DNA of 64,000 nucleotides from a bacterium (GTDB lineage: Bacteria; UBP6; UBA1177; JAKLFG01), in contig JAKLIW010000011.1 of assembly GCA_022709425.1 (NCBI GenBank), positions 1-64,000 on the forward strand, read 5' to 3'. A program made the translations under genes and the position numbers. Below the pieces are notes generated by a model that worked only from the letters and a program-made list of their open reading frames with translations, was not told the DNA's origin and did no database searches. Of this stretch, positions 36,214 to 44,543 are shown piece after piece; the stretch's first letter is position 1; every line of letters starts with the position of its first letter.

Positions 36214-38390
36214 GAGCTATACCCGAGCCTCCCTTCCCGTACCATGCCGTCCTTGAGCATTTTGAGCAGTTCCGGCGCATAGGTCCGCAGCATCGTGAGG
36301 AACGATTCGCGGTCTTTTTCGGTGGCAGTGCCCTGAAGCGTGATATTCGGGCTGAAGTGTAGCACGATATCGCCGCCCGATCTGCCACCGGCAGCCGTAC
36401 CGCCCCCAACGCCCATGACGGCGCCGGTTACTTTTTCCATCGCATTGGTTACCGGTTCAGGCTTTATCATTTCCGCTATTGATTCTGATAGCTTGATGCG
36501 CTGGATGTTTTTCAGAGGGCCATGCTTCGCCGGTGAATTCGGCCAGTAGCCCATGATCGTTGACGCCATCTCCTTGACCGCCTCGATGGGCTTATAGGCG
36601 GTCGCCTTGATCCCTTCCCAGATCGCTTCGGGTATCTTCATGCCGGAGTCCTTGAACGCCTTTGTGGCGGCGAGGAACTCCATCGGCAGTGTCATGAACC
36701 ATTTGAGTATCTTCGAGCCGCCGCGCACCACGGCGATGATGCTGCCTATCGCGGCGCCGAACGCATAGCCGACCTTCCGCCCGATCTCGAACGACTTGTT
36801 GGTCGCCTCGACCGGCTGGAGCAGAGACTTGATGACGCCCCAGAGCGCCTTGAACGGCGCGACCACTTCGCTGATGACCGGCTTGAGCGGGCGCATGGCG
36901 TCCATGAAGCCGGAGAACCACCCTTTCAGATAATTAACAAGCGGCTTCCAATACTTATATATCAACAGAGCGGCGGCGACCAGCGGTATCGAAACGCTGC
37001 CCCCCATGAACATGAAAGCGCGAGCGGCGGTCCCGACCCTGCCGAATAGCGGCGCGATGGCAGACCAGCCGGTCTTCAGGATCGGCGCGGCTCCCTTGAT
37101 CCACACGACCGACTGCATGATACTGTTGAACATCATTGCGGTGCCGCCCAGAGCGGTGAGGCCGAGCCCCCCGACTATCAGGCCGCCGATCCCGTAGAGC
37201 AGCGCTTTGGTGCCGCCCGCCGAGTTATTGATGCGCGAGAGTATATCGTTGACCTTCTCCAGTATCGGCGCGAGGTGCGGCAGTACGGTGGTGGCGAGGT
37301 TTATCTTGAGCGCCTTCAACTTCTCGGTGGTGGTGGTCATCATATTGGCGTAGTCTTTCTGGATCACGCCGTCGGCCGTTGCCGTTTCGTCCCTTATCTG
37401 ACGGTATTCATCCATGCCGAGGATAAGGTTCTGGACGAACCGGCGCATCTGCATGTCGGTGAATATCACGCCGAGCTTATCCATATTGCCTTTCGTCGCC
37501 TTTTCGGTGGCGGCTATGACCGCCTCGAACGGGTCGTTCCCCTTGGCGATGGCTTCGTTTTTCACCTTGAGTATGTTGACGCCCAGCTTCTCGAAGTTCT
37601 TGACGACTTCGGGGGCGGTGATCTTCGACAGTAGGTTATAGAGATCGTTCGCGGCGATGGCGGTGTTGCCGGTGCCTTTCATGGATATCTGGAGCGCTGC
37701 GCCGAGCTGTGAAACGGCGTTCTGCCCCTGCATGCCGAGCGCGGCGGCGCCCGACGCCACTATGGGAAACTCGCGCGCCATGTCTTTGAGTTCGAACCGG
37801 CCGCGCTTGCCCGACAGGGTCATGGTATCAAGGGCCTTTGAAAGGCCGTCAACGGGTATTTTAAGACGGTCGCCCACGGTGTAGGCGGCATTGGCGAGGT
37901 CGATGACCTCCGCCTGTTCGGCGGTGGCCGCCTTGCCGATGACCCCCAGCATCCGTATCGCTTCCTGCGGTTTCATACCGGCCGCGACCAGCGTCTGCTG
38001 GCCCCGGATGAGTTCTTCGGTGGTCTGGTTGGTGTCACGCGAGATCTGGTTGAGTTCATCGCGCATGAGAGCGAGCTGGGCCGCCCCCAGTTCGCCGACG
38101 TTGCCCAGAGCGCGCAGGCTGTGTTCTATGCGCGCCGCCTGTTCGGGAACATCGGTGAGTCCGGTGATATGGGCGGCCCCGAGGCCGAGCGCCGTCATTC
38201 CGGCGCCAGCCATAGCAATTTTCTTTCCTACCTGATCGAGCTTTTCCGCCGATCTGGCGAGTTTATCGAAGGAGGAGGTCGCGTTCTTCGCGCCGTCATT
38301 GACACCGCCCAGCTCTGCACGGACTTTGCGCAGCGGGGCGGTCGCCTCGTCTATCGCCTTGAGTACCATTTCGAGCTTCATTCGATCCAC
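36210..38390 (-). CDS. tail tape-measure protein (TP901 family)
   Basis: 726 residues. The N-terminal 350 residues carry the TP901-type core ('DEATAPLRKVRAELGG', 'YTVGDRLKIPVDGLSKALDTMTLSGKRGRFELKDMAREFP'), followed by several hydrophobic helices (about 400-490) and a helical C-terminus with 'MGYWPNSPAKHGPL'-like motif. It sets tail length; with the usual 0.15 nm per residue a tail near 110 nm is expected. The start is given as the ATG at 38390; ATG 38381 is an alternative. The -1 frame of the chaperone gene ends five bases upstream. Confidence 0.93.
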   Translation of the reverse strand: MDRMKLEMVLKAIDEATAPLRKVRAELGGVNDGAKNATSSFDKLARSAEKLDQVGKKIAMAGAGMTALGLGAAHITGLTDVPEQAARIEHSLRALGNVGELGAAQLALMRDELNQISRDTNQTTEELIRGQQTLVAAGMKPQEAIRMLGVIGKAATAEQAEVIDLANAAYTVGDRLKIPVDGLSKALDTMTLSGKRGRFELKDMAREFPIVASGAAALGMQGQNAVSQLGAALQISMKGTGNTAIAANDLYNLLSKITAPEVVKNFEKLGVNILKVKNEAIAKGNDPFEAVIAATEKATKGNMDKLGVIFTDMQMRRFVQNLILGMDEYRQIRDETATADGVIQKDYANMMTTTTEKLKALKINLATTVLPHLAPILEKVNDILSRINNSAGGTKALLYGIGGLIVGGLGLTALGGTAMMFNSIMQSVVWIKGAAPILKTGWSAIAPLFGRVGTAARAFMFMGGSVSIPLVAAALLIYKYWKPLVNYLKGWFSGFMDAMRPLKPVISEVVAPFKALWGVIKSLLQPVEATNKSFEIGRKVGYAFGAAIGSIIAVVRGGSKILKWFMTLPMEFLAATKAFKDSGMKIPEAIWEGIKATAYKPIEAVKEMASTIMGYWPNSPAKHGPLKNIQRIKLSESIAEMIKPEPVTNAMEKVTGAVMGVGGGTAAGGRSGGDIVLHFSPNITLQGTATEKDRESFLTMLRTYAPELLKMLKDGMVREGRLGYSS

Positions 38391-38394
38391 GGCG

Positions 38395-38927
38395 TCACTC
38401 CTCCTGTTTACCGGCGAGCAGGTCGTTGAGTCGGCCTCGGGCCTCTACCCATTCACCCAGCTCGCCGAGCGTCATCTTCTCCAGTCTCTCCATCGTGAAG
38501 CCCTTCTCCATGAGGTAGAGAAGCAGCTCCGGCGACGGAAAGACTATGCGACCCCCCCCAACACATAGCCCTCAAGCAGCATCATATCGAGCGCCGGTAT
38601 CTCTTTGCCGATGTCTTCCGGCAGGATGTGCTTGCCGCCGAACTTCACGCAGATCGCCACGAGCGCGGGCATATATTCGTGTTGGTCGAATATGTTGACG
38701 CCGTGGTTGAGCGATGATGCCATGCGGCGAGCCCTCAAGAGGTCTTCGGTGGTGGCGCGGCGCAGGATGGTAGCCTTTTTCCCGCCGGTCAGGTCGATAT
38801 CGTGCGGGTACTTGGACGGCGTCTCTGTATCCGGCGCGGTCTGCGCCGCGGCTTCCGGCGCGGCGGCGTGAGTATCGGGGCTGGTCTGACCGGCCCCTTT
38901 CTTTTCGTTCTGTGCTCCCTTCGTCAT
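38395..38927 (-). CDS. tail assembly chaperone, -1 frameshift fusion (gpE-E'-like)
   Basis: Slipping back one base on the run of eight G (coding strand, 38559-38552) lets ribosomes bypass the TAG at 38544-38546 and read 52 more residues to TGA at 38397-38395. The extension contains 'PSPELLLYLMEKGFTMERLEKM' and 'LGELGEWVEARGRLNDLL', an amphipathic helical end like other gpE' proteins, and the fused protein has 177 residues. The -1 frame has no good start of its own. Such programmed shifts are conserved in tail chaperone genes of lambda, P2 and relatives, with a small share of fused product needed for tube assembly on the tape measure. Confidence 0.85.
38544..38927 (-). CDS. tail assembly chaperone, zero-frame product (gpE-like)
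   Basis: 127 residues: a Thr/Ala/Pro-rich disordered N-terminus (1-45), then 'YPHDIDLTGGKKATILRRATTEDLLRARRMASSL' and 'ALVAICVKFGGKHILPEDIGKEIPALDMMLLEGYVLGG', the P2 gpE/Mu gp41 pattern. It lies between tube and tape-measure genes, where contractile and siphophage tails always encode a chaperone pair made by frameshifting. The gene ends within codons of a run of eight G residues on the coding strand; see the fused product. Confidence 0.88.
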   Translation of the reverse strand: MTKGAQNEKKGAGQTSPDTHAAAPEAAAQTAPDTETPSKYPHDIDLTGGKKATILRRATTEDLLRARRMASSLNHGVNIFDQHEYMPALVAICVKFGGKHILPEDIGKEIPALDMMLLEGYVLGGVA

Positions 38928-38930
38928 GGT

Positions 38931-39449
38931 TTACGCTCCGATGTTCTTGCGGTACTGCTTGAAGACATCGACGCCGTTGACCACGAACAGTTCGCTTTCG
39001 AGATCGATCTCCAGAAGGTTCTGGCCGTTCTCGACGATGCGGACGTAGGTCACGGTGAACTTGGTCGACGCTTCGTGCTGTTCCTGCTGTTTCTGCCCGA
39101 ATTCGGGGAAGTTGTTCGCCTTTGCCCGGAGGTAGTAGATCAAGGGGACCTGTTCGGTCAGCTCGTCGCCGGTGTACTTTTCGACATTCGAGCGGAACTG
39201 CATCTCGACCGGGACCTGCGGGTTGGCGACCTGTTTGTAGACGTCGCTGTAGAAGCTGTTCCACTTGATCTCGGCTTCGATCTTCTCAAGGCCCGCGAAG
39301 AATTCCTGCGGGCCGATCATGCCGAGCGGCTTCTTGGTGACGAACTTGTAGTTGCCGCTGACCTTCACATCGTCGGCCTTTCCGATATGGTTCACGCCGC
39401 CGATGTAGACATTGGCGTTGCTGATGTTGCAGATGTTTCTCTTACCCAT
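38931..39449 (-). CDS. tail tube protein
   Basis: 172 residues. 'NVYIGGVNHIGKADDVKVSGNYKFVTKKPLGMIG...GLEKIEAEIKWNSFYSDVYKQVANP' matches the P2 FII/Mu M tube family. Tube proteins form the inner tail channel. Located between sheath and chaperone genes (three-base gap). Complete. Confidence 0.93.
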   Translation of the reverse strand: MGKRNICNISNANVYIGGVNHIGKADDVKVSGNYKFVTKKPLGMIGPQEFFAGLEKIEAEIKWNSFYSDVYKQVANPQVPVEMQFRSNVEKYTGDELTEQVPLIYYLRAKANNFPEFGQKQQEQHEASTKFTVTYVRIVENGQNLLEIDLESELFVVNGVDVFKQYRKNIGA

Positions 39450-39464
39450 TGCGTTCCTCCCTCG

Positions 39465-41132
39465 TTATTCCGCCAGTTCGGCGGTAAGGTCCGTAAGATA
39501 CTGGATATTCACGCGGCGGCGGAAGGTGATGCGTTCGGCGGGCGGTATGGCCGCCATGTCGTAGTCGAACGTGATGTGACCGGCCGCGAGATCGGTGGCG
39601 TCATTGGCCGACGGTTCGAAGTAGCAGCGGCCCCCCGCGAGCGGGTTCCCCTTGCCGGTCCGTTTCCGCAGGAATGCGTTGACCCCTTCTATGACCCCTT
39701 CGATCATGACGTCTATCGGGTTGTCGGAATACTGGGCCGCATACTTTTCGACCGCTTCCTCAATGACATCGCCCACGCGCAGGACGCATTCGAACGAGTC
39801 GCTGGCGGTGCTGGTAGGATAGCTGGCGTTGCGGTTGCCCCACGCCTTGTAGCCGGTCCCGAAGCTGTTGAAGATGGTCACGATACCGGCCGCGTTGAGC
39901 TGGTTGACCTCGCTGTTCGGGTCGTTTATGGACGCCGTCAGGTTGCGCTCCATACCCACCACGCCGGAGAGTTCGGTATTGGAGGTCGACCACCAGTAGC
40001 CGTTCGTCCTGTCCTTGCGGGCGCGGGCGGCGGCAAGATAGGCGCTGTAGGGGACGAGCTTTGTGCCGCCCGCTACCGGGTCGGCCGCTTTCACTTTCGG
40101 GAAGCAGAGCATGGTCCGCTTGTCGGAGGTATTGAAGACGTTCGACGCTTCGCCGCGCGCCGCGAGCGCTTCGGCAAAGGTCCATCCGGTCTCGCCGTCG
40201 ACATAACCGACCGCTTTGAGGCTGGCGCAGACGGTCTGCATGGCGGCGCGGACGGTGGCTTCGCTGGAGTAGCCGGGGGCGATGATGATCTTGGGGTTGA
40301 AGCCGAATTTCGAGAAGCTGTCGAGCAGAGCCTGCATGCCGGTGCGGTTCCCGGAGCCGTCGACCGTACCGATGATGTCGGCGGCGACGACCTTCGAGGG
40401 GTCGGCGTAGTTGAAGGCGACGCGGACGGTGGCTTCGGCGGCGATATCGCCGTCGGAAACGCGGGTGACGATGCCGGTCGCTTCGTCGTAGGTGTAGTCG
40501 TCATCGATATCGTAGGTGGTGACGCCGTCGGACGATTTCACGACCAGCCCGGTTATGCCGACATGTCCCAGATCGATCTCATCGTCGGTATTGAACGCGG
40601 CGGTTACCGCGTAAGCGTAGTCCACCTTGACGGTGGCGAGCGCCGGGATGGTGCCGCCGCTGCCTTCGGCGACGCGGGTGATGACGCCGGTGGCTTCAAC
40701 GACGGTATAGTCGCGCGGCGTCTGATAGGTGGTATTGCCGTCGGACGATTTCACGACCACGGAGGACACCTTCGTATGGTCCAGCGTCACGGTATCGCCC
40801 GCCGGGAAGGTGTGCGATTCGTTGGTGATGGGCGATACATTCGCCGTCTTGTGGACCGCCGGGTCGAAGACATTGACCGCGATGATCGGGCCGCTGTCGA
40901 ACGCCGCGAGCGCTTCGGGAATGCTGTACCCCGCGCGTTCGGAGCCGAATTTCGCCATGTTGACATCGTTCAGGAGCAGGGTCGGGACATTGACGGCCGG
41001 TCGGTCCGCTGCGGCGGTCTCGAAGATCGGCGCGGTGCCGACGATGCCGACAACGGCGGTCTTGGACTCTTCGATGGTCCGGGCGCCCTGCGCGATGACG
41101 ATGGTCTCTACGCCATGCAGGAAGTCGCTCAT
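39465..41132 (-). CDS. tail sheath protein
   Basis: 555 residues. N-terminal 'HGVETIVIAQGARTIEESKTAVVGIVGTAP' and C-terminal 'ECVLRVGDVIEEAVEKYAAQYSDNPIDVMIEGVIEGVNAFLRKRTG' plus 'NIQYLTDLTAELAE' are standard P2 FI/Mu L sheath elements. A 150-residue insertion (about 115-265) holds two related beta modules ('GDTVTLDHTKVSSVVVKSSDGNTTYQTPRDYTVVEATGVITRV' and its copy), protruding domains seen in large sheaths. The contracting outer tail layer. Confidence 0.95.
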   Translation of the reverse strand: MSDFLHGVETIVIAQGARTIEESKTAVVGIVGTAPIFETAAADRPAVNVPTLLLNDVNMAKFGSERAGYSIPEALAAFDSGPIIAVNVFDPAVHKTANVSPITNESHTFPAGDTVTLDHTKVSSVVVKSSDGNTTYQTPRDYTVVEATGVITRVAEGSGGTIPALATVKVDYAYAVTAAFNTDDEIDLGHVGITGLVVKSSDGVTTYDIDDDYTYDEATGIVTRVSDGDIAAEATVRVAFNYADPSKVVAADIIGTVDGSGNRTGMQALLDSFSKFGFNPKIIIAPGYSSEATVRAAMQTVCASLKAVGYVDGETGWTFAEALAARGEASNVFNTSDKRTMLCFPKVKAADPVAGGTKLVPYSAYLAAARARKDRTNGYWWSTSNTELSGVVGMERNLTASINDPNSEVNQLNAAGIVTIFNSFGTGYKAWGNRNASYPTSTASDSFECVLRVGDVIEEAVEKYAAQYSDNPIDVMIEGVIEGVNAFLRKRTGKGNPLAGGRCYFEPSANDATDLAAGHITFDYDMAAIPPAERITFRRRVNIQYLTDLTAELAE

Positions 41133-41147
41133 GGGTGGTTCCTCCTC

Positions 41148-41426
41148 TTACTTGTTACCGTTCTTGGGATCGTTCTTCTTTTTGCCTGCCTGTTCCGGCT
41201 TCGCGGCCGGGGCTTCGGCGACGGGGGCTTCCTTTGCAGAAGCCGGTTCCGGCTTCGCGGCCGGGCGGGGCTTTTCGACCTGTTCGGTCAGGTGGCCGAG
41301 GCCCACCAGCTTTTTCACCTTCGGGTGATCTTCGGGGAGCGGATAGCAGGCGCCGGAAACGAGCGTCACCGACTCTTTGCCGATCTGGAGCGCCGTCACG
41401 GGGCCTTTGTAGCAATACTGTTTCAT
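41148..41426 (-). CDS. small phage protein (DUF2635-like)
   Basis: 92 residues. Residues 1-50 form a small beta module ('CYKGPVTALQIGKESVTLVSGACYPLPEDHPKVKKLVGLGHLT'), the rest is a Lys/Pro/Ala-rich disordered tail. Its position just before the sheath gene equals Mu gp38 (DUF2635), a small protein of unknown role. A similar but plus-strand 57-residue gene (50,536-50,709) has a comparable 'MTPKQVTAYINGVERQIPG...LTDQQVAALRAEGKV' layout. ATGA overlap with the gp37-like gene. Confidence 0.65.
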   Translation of the reverse strand: MKQYCYKGPVTALQIGKESVTLVSGACYPLPEDHPKVKKLVGLGHLTEQVEKPRPAAKPEPASAKEAPVAEAPAAKPEQAGKKKNDPKNGNK

Positions 41427-41905
41427 ACGTCTACCTCACTTGTTATATGTGGCCGTGTGGTCAGTTCGTTGAGTTGAAAGTTGTTGACCGTCTCATCGTC
41501 ATCTTCCACCGACTTGGTCGGCACGGCGAACATGAAGCCGTGCTGCCAGATGCCGTTGTCTTCGTTGATGAACTGGTCCTTGGTGGGGTACATCTTCTTG
41601 CACCCGGCTATCTTGTGGCCGGTGAGTACTTTGCGGACCGTATCGACGGCGGCATGTAGGCCGCCTTTGTCGTGGAGGTTCCGCATGATGAGGGTGATCT
41701 CCCACTGCTGGGTGCGGTTCTGAACTATCGAGTCGGTGGACTGCGGCGCCGAATAGGCAGACGAATCGTACCGAATGAGCACCGCGCCGACCGGAGCGAG
41801 CAGCTTATAGGTGCTGGGGTTCTCCGGATACGGCTCTATCGAAAGGCCCGTTATACGCGCGTTTAAGCGGTCTATAATGGCCGTTTCGATATTAGAGATA
41901 TTCAT
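41423..41905 (-). CDS. Mu gp37-like (DUF1834) protein
   Basis: 160 residues. 'NISNIETAIIDRLNARI' at the N-terminus, 'VGAVLIRYDSSAY' and 'QQWEITLIMRNLHDKGGLHAAVDTVRKVLTGHKIAGCKKMYPTKDQF' match the gp37 family, which includes tail completion proteins at the head-tail joint. It lies in the gp36-gp37-gp38-sheath order of Mu. Its first 14 bases overlap the end of the small membrane ORF. Confidence 0.85.
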   Translation of the reverse strand: MNISNIETAIIDRLNARITGLSIEPYPENPSTYKLLAPVGAVLIRYDSSAYSAPQSTDSIVQNRTQQWEITLIMRNLHDKGGLHAAVDTVRKVLTGHKIAGCKKMYPTKDQFINEDNGIWQHGFMFAVPTKSVEDDDETVNNFQLNELTTRPHITSEVDV

Positions 41906-42077
41906 AGAAAACCTCGTTCACGCGGAACTGGCGCTTCGGAGCACCGTCACGGCGTTCGATGCGGTTTGAGTCGTGGTTCCGGCCGCGCCACAGCGCGGTC
42001 AGCCGCAACGCCGTTGCGCCGTCGAAGCCGATCAGTATAGGCAGGGCGAGTATGAGCCCGATGATGGTCTTTTTCAT
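41892..42077 (-). CDS. small hydrophobic N-terminus protein
   Basis: 61 residues: 'KKTIIGLILALPILIGFDGA' at the start is a signal peptide or membrane helix, the rest is basic. GGAGAAG lies about a dozen bases before the ATG. It fills the gap between gp36-like and gp37-like genes and overlaps the latter. No family recognised; could be a small membrane protein or a non-functional filler frame. Confidence 0.4.
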   Translation of the reverse strand: MKKTIIGLILALPILIGFDGATALRLTALWRGRNHDSNRIERRDGAPKRQFRVNEVFYEYL

Positions 42078-42079
42078 GG

Positions 42080-42529
42080 TTAAAACTTCTCCATCAGATC
42101 CTTGTTGAAGACGCGGTCGGCGGCCGTCTTATTGACGCGCATGTCGCCGAGTCCGCCCGATGCTTCATTGCCGCTGGGTATCTGCGTGGCCGACAGGAGT
42201 ATCTTGCCTTCCTGCATCCGTTCAAGGAGCTTGATCGCGTTCTTGTAGCTGTTCTCTATGCCTTCCGGCATTTCGGCGCGGCGGCGCCGCGCCCAGAGGT
42301 TGTAGACCGCGAGGTCCACCGATATCTTCTTAATGAGACCGGGAACCGGGGCGAGCGGCAGGGAGTACCTGCCGCTCACATACCCGTCGATAAGGTTGTC
42401 CGCATCCGTTATCGCCTGCGCGACATTGACGGCATTCACGGCCGTCGCCGATGTGTCGTCGTTTGAGAGCTGGATCAGCTCCCGTTCGTCGATCACTTTG
42501 ACAAGGTCGGCAAGAGCGCTGTACGGCAT
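42080..42529 (-). CDS. Mu gp36-like (DUF1320) protein
   Basis: 149 residues. 'YSALADLVKVIDERELIQLSNDD', 'AITDADNLIDGYVSGRYSLPLAPVPGLIKKISVDLAVYNLWARRR' is the complete DUF1320 signature; members are head-completion/adaptor proteins of the HK97 gp6 kind attached after the portal. Lies 14 bases after the capsid gene. Complete. Confidence 0.93.
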   Translation of the reverse strand: MPYSALADLVKVIDERELIQLSNDDTSATAVNAVNVAQAITDADNLIDGYVSGRYSLPLAPVPGLIKKISVDLAVYNLWARRRRAEMPEGIENSYKNAIKLLERMQEGKILLSATQIPSGNEASGGLGDMRVNKTAADRVFNKDLMEKF

Positions 42530-42543
42530 GCGGTACCTCCTTG

Positions 42544-43581
42544 TTAGGCCGCGTTGATGACCGCGCCGGTGACGATGGCGCCGGGACGCCGGGGCACCGG
42601 GAGCGGGTCGGATTCGGACAGGAGCCAGGTGGCCGCCGGGTCTTTCTCGTTCCAGCTCTTCGAGAAGAACTCCATCGCCACGGCCGGTTCGGTCGGTTCG
42701 TCGAGGATGAGCCCGTTATAGCGGACGAACTCGGCTTCGCTGGCGAGCATGATGATGTTGTTCTCGGAAAGGAACGCGGCCTTGGAGCCGTTCTCCTGCT
42801 CGAACTCTTCGCCGTATTCATAGACATCGAGCCCCATGAAACGGCCGAGGAAGTCCATGTTCTTCGGCATCATGGCGCCGTCGAGGTTCAGCGCGCCCGC
42901 CGTGATGTTGCGCTTGTCGAGCAGATCGCGCACATCTTCGTCGTCAAGGAACGCTTCGGCGGCGGCGGAGCCGAGCAGAAGGATATCGGCGGCGAAGCCG
43001 GTCTTGGCGATGAGTTTCTTGTACGCGCGGATGTTGGCGCGGATCTTCGCGGTGGTCTGGTTCCACCGGTTGGCTCCCGTCAGGTTGATCTTGTTCCCGC
43101 TCGGTATCTGGAAGTCGATACTGAACGCAAGGTTGTCCTGCGTCACCACGAGTTCACCCTGAAGCGCTTTGGCGCACATGTACTCGATGGTGCGGTAGGT
43201 CTTATTCTTGAGATCGGCCAGTTCCAGCGCGATCTTCTCGCGCCGCGCCTGGTTGATGCCGTCGGCCGCGCCGATGTAGATGCCCTGACCGGCCGCGCGG
43301 GTGAGGTCGGCGTCGAGCGAGTTGATGTTCTTCTTCATGCGGATGCGGGGCAGTTTCACCGTGTTGGTGGTCATGCCGAGCTTCTGGACCACGACGCCGC
43401 CTTCAAGAGGCGCGACGAAGGGGGCCAGTTTCTCGTTGCCGCTGATCAGGTCGACATCGACCGTCTGGGCGAAGACCTGCTGCTGTTTCTTGAAGACCCG
43501 GTCCATGAGGAAGCGGCCGGGAACCTTGATCTGGTTGATCGCTTCGGTCAGCGTCCGCCATTCGAAAGCGTTGATGGTCAT
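42544..43581 (-). CDS. major capsid protein (lambda gpE type)
   Basis: 345 residues. Phage_cap_E-type HK97 fold: 'RTLTEAINQIKVPGRFLMDRVFKKQQQVFAQTVDVDLISG', 'LAPFVAPLEGGVVVQKLGMTTNTVKLPRIRMKKNI', 'FEQENGSKAAFLSENNIIML' and 'ATWLLSESDPLPVPRRPGAIVTGAV' at the C-terminus. AAGGAGAAA precedes the start. Directly after the decoration-protein gene, as in lambda D-E. Expected to be the most abundant virion protein. Confidence 0.93.
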   Translation of the reverse strand: MTINAFEWRTLTEAINQIKVPGRFLMDRVFKKQQQVFAQTVDVDLISGNEKLAPFVAPLEGGVVVQKLGMTTNTVKLPRIRMKKNINSLDADLTRAAGQGIYIGAADGINQARREKIALELADLKNKTYRTIEYMCAKALQGELVVTQDNLAFSIDFQIPSGNKINLTGANRWNQTTAKIRANIRAYKKLIAKTGFAADILLLGSAAAEAFLDDEDVRDLLDKRNITAGALNLDGAMMPKNMDFLGRFMGLDVYEYGEEFEQENGSKAAFLSENNIIMLASEAEFVRYNGLILDEPTEPAVAMEFFSKSWNEKDPAATWLLSESDPLPVPRRPGAIVTGAVINAA

Positions 43582-43596
43582 TGGTTTCTCCTTTTC

Positions 43597-44520
43597 TTAC
43601 TTGATATAGATGCCTTTGTTCTCAAGCGTCAGCCGGGCCGCCGCGTCGAGCCCGGTGAGGGCCGCGCTGTTGAAATGGCCGTGCACGAATGCGGTCGCCG
43701 GGGTGGTATCGGCGGCGCTGTTGGCCGCAGGGTTGGCGAGTATGCAGTCGGCGACCTGCGAACCGTCGACATTGTCGGCGTCGTAGGCTTTGTAGCGGCC
43801 GTTGCCCGCCGCGACCGGGATGGTGAACGAATCGCCCACTGCGAAGTCGGGCGCGCCGTCGGTGACGGTGAATTCGATCTGGTCATGGGTGAATTCGGTG
43901 CCCGCCGTGGCGGTGCCGATCACTACGCCGTCAGGATCGACCACCTGAAAATCGCCGAGTCCGGACGCGACCGAGCGGGCGACGGTGATGTCGAAGTAGG
44001 CGCCCGCGACGAAGTCGCTGGAACCGTCGGCGATGGTGAACTTGATCTGCGTGGCGAATGCCGCCGCACCGACCACATAGCGGCCCAGATAGACGCCCGC
44101 CGGGTCGAACACCGCGAAGACGCCGCTGTCGGTATCGACGCCGATGCAGACGACTTTGTAGACGCCGACCTGACAGCCGGTGAGTACCGGGCTGGCGTCA
44201 AGGGTCAGAACGCCGTTGCCGCCGCCCTGACACGAACCGGCGCTGGCGCTCTTGGCGCCGCCGATGCAGGTCAGGACATAGTTTCCGATCTTGGCGAGCG
44301 CACCCAGCGCGATGCCGCTGACGGTGCCGCCGCCGGTGTTGGTGCCCGGAACGAGCGTGCCGAGCGCTTTGGTGATCTTTCCGAGGACGGTGCCGCGCAC
44401 AAGCGCGCCGCTGGCCGCCTCGATGACGATGTTCTTCTCGACGGTGGGATGATCGCCCGCCCGAAGCATTTCGGGGGTTACGGTCTCCGAGGACACGCCG
44501 TAGTTCTGTTGTTCGGTCAT
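43597..44520 (-). CDS. capsid decoration protein (lambda gpD-like, extended)
   Basis: 307 residues, much longer than the roughly 110 of gpD. Ends resemble gpD ('GDHPTVEKNIVIEAASGALVRGTVLGKIT' and 'FVHGHFNSAALTG'). Inside is an insertion (about 70-250) with two repeats of 'FTIADGSSDFVAGAYFDITVA'/'FTVTDGAPDFAVGDSFTIPVAAGNGRYKAY', a beta-module known from big decoration and sheath proteins. The insertion could carry a surface-exposed adhesive domain on the head. Between protease and capsid genes. Confidence 0.8.
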   Translation of the reverse strand: MTEQQNYGVSSETVTPEMLRAGDHPTVEKNIVIEAASGALVRGTVLGKITKALGTLVPGTNTGGGTVSGIALGALAKIGNYVLTCIGGAKSASAGSCQGGGNGVLTLDASPVLTGCQVGVYKVVCIGVDTDSGVFAVFDPAGVYLGRYVVGAAAFATQIKFTIADGSSDFVAGAYFDITVARSVASGLGDFQVVDPDGVVIGTATAGTEFTHDQIEFTVTDGAPDFAVGDSFTIPVAAGNGRYKAYDADNVDGSQVADCILANPAANSAADTTPATAFVHGHFNSAALTGLDAAARLTLENKGIYIK

Positions 44521-44543
44521 GGTAACATTACCTCACTTATCGG

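Noticed and set aside
38802..41477. 891-residue plus-strand open frame
   Set aside because: Spans several complete minus-strand tail genes (chaperone, tube, sheath) and has only shadow composition (Gly/Asp/Arg/Val); no family resemblance.
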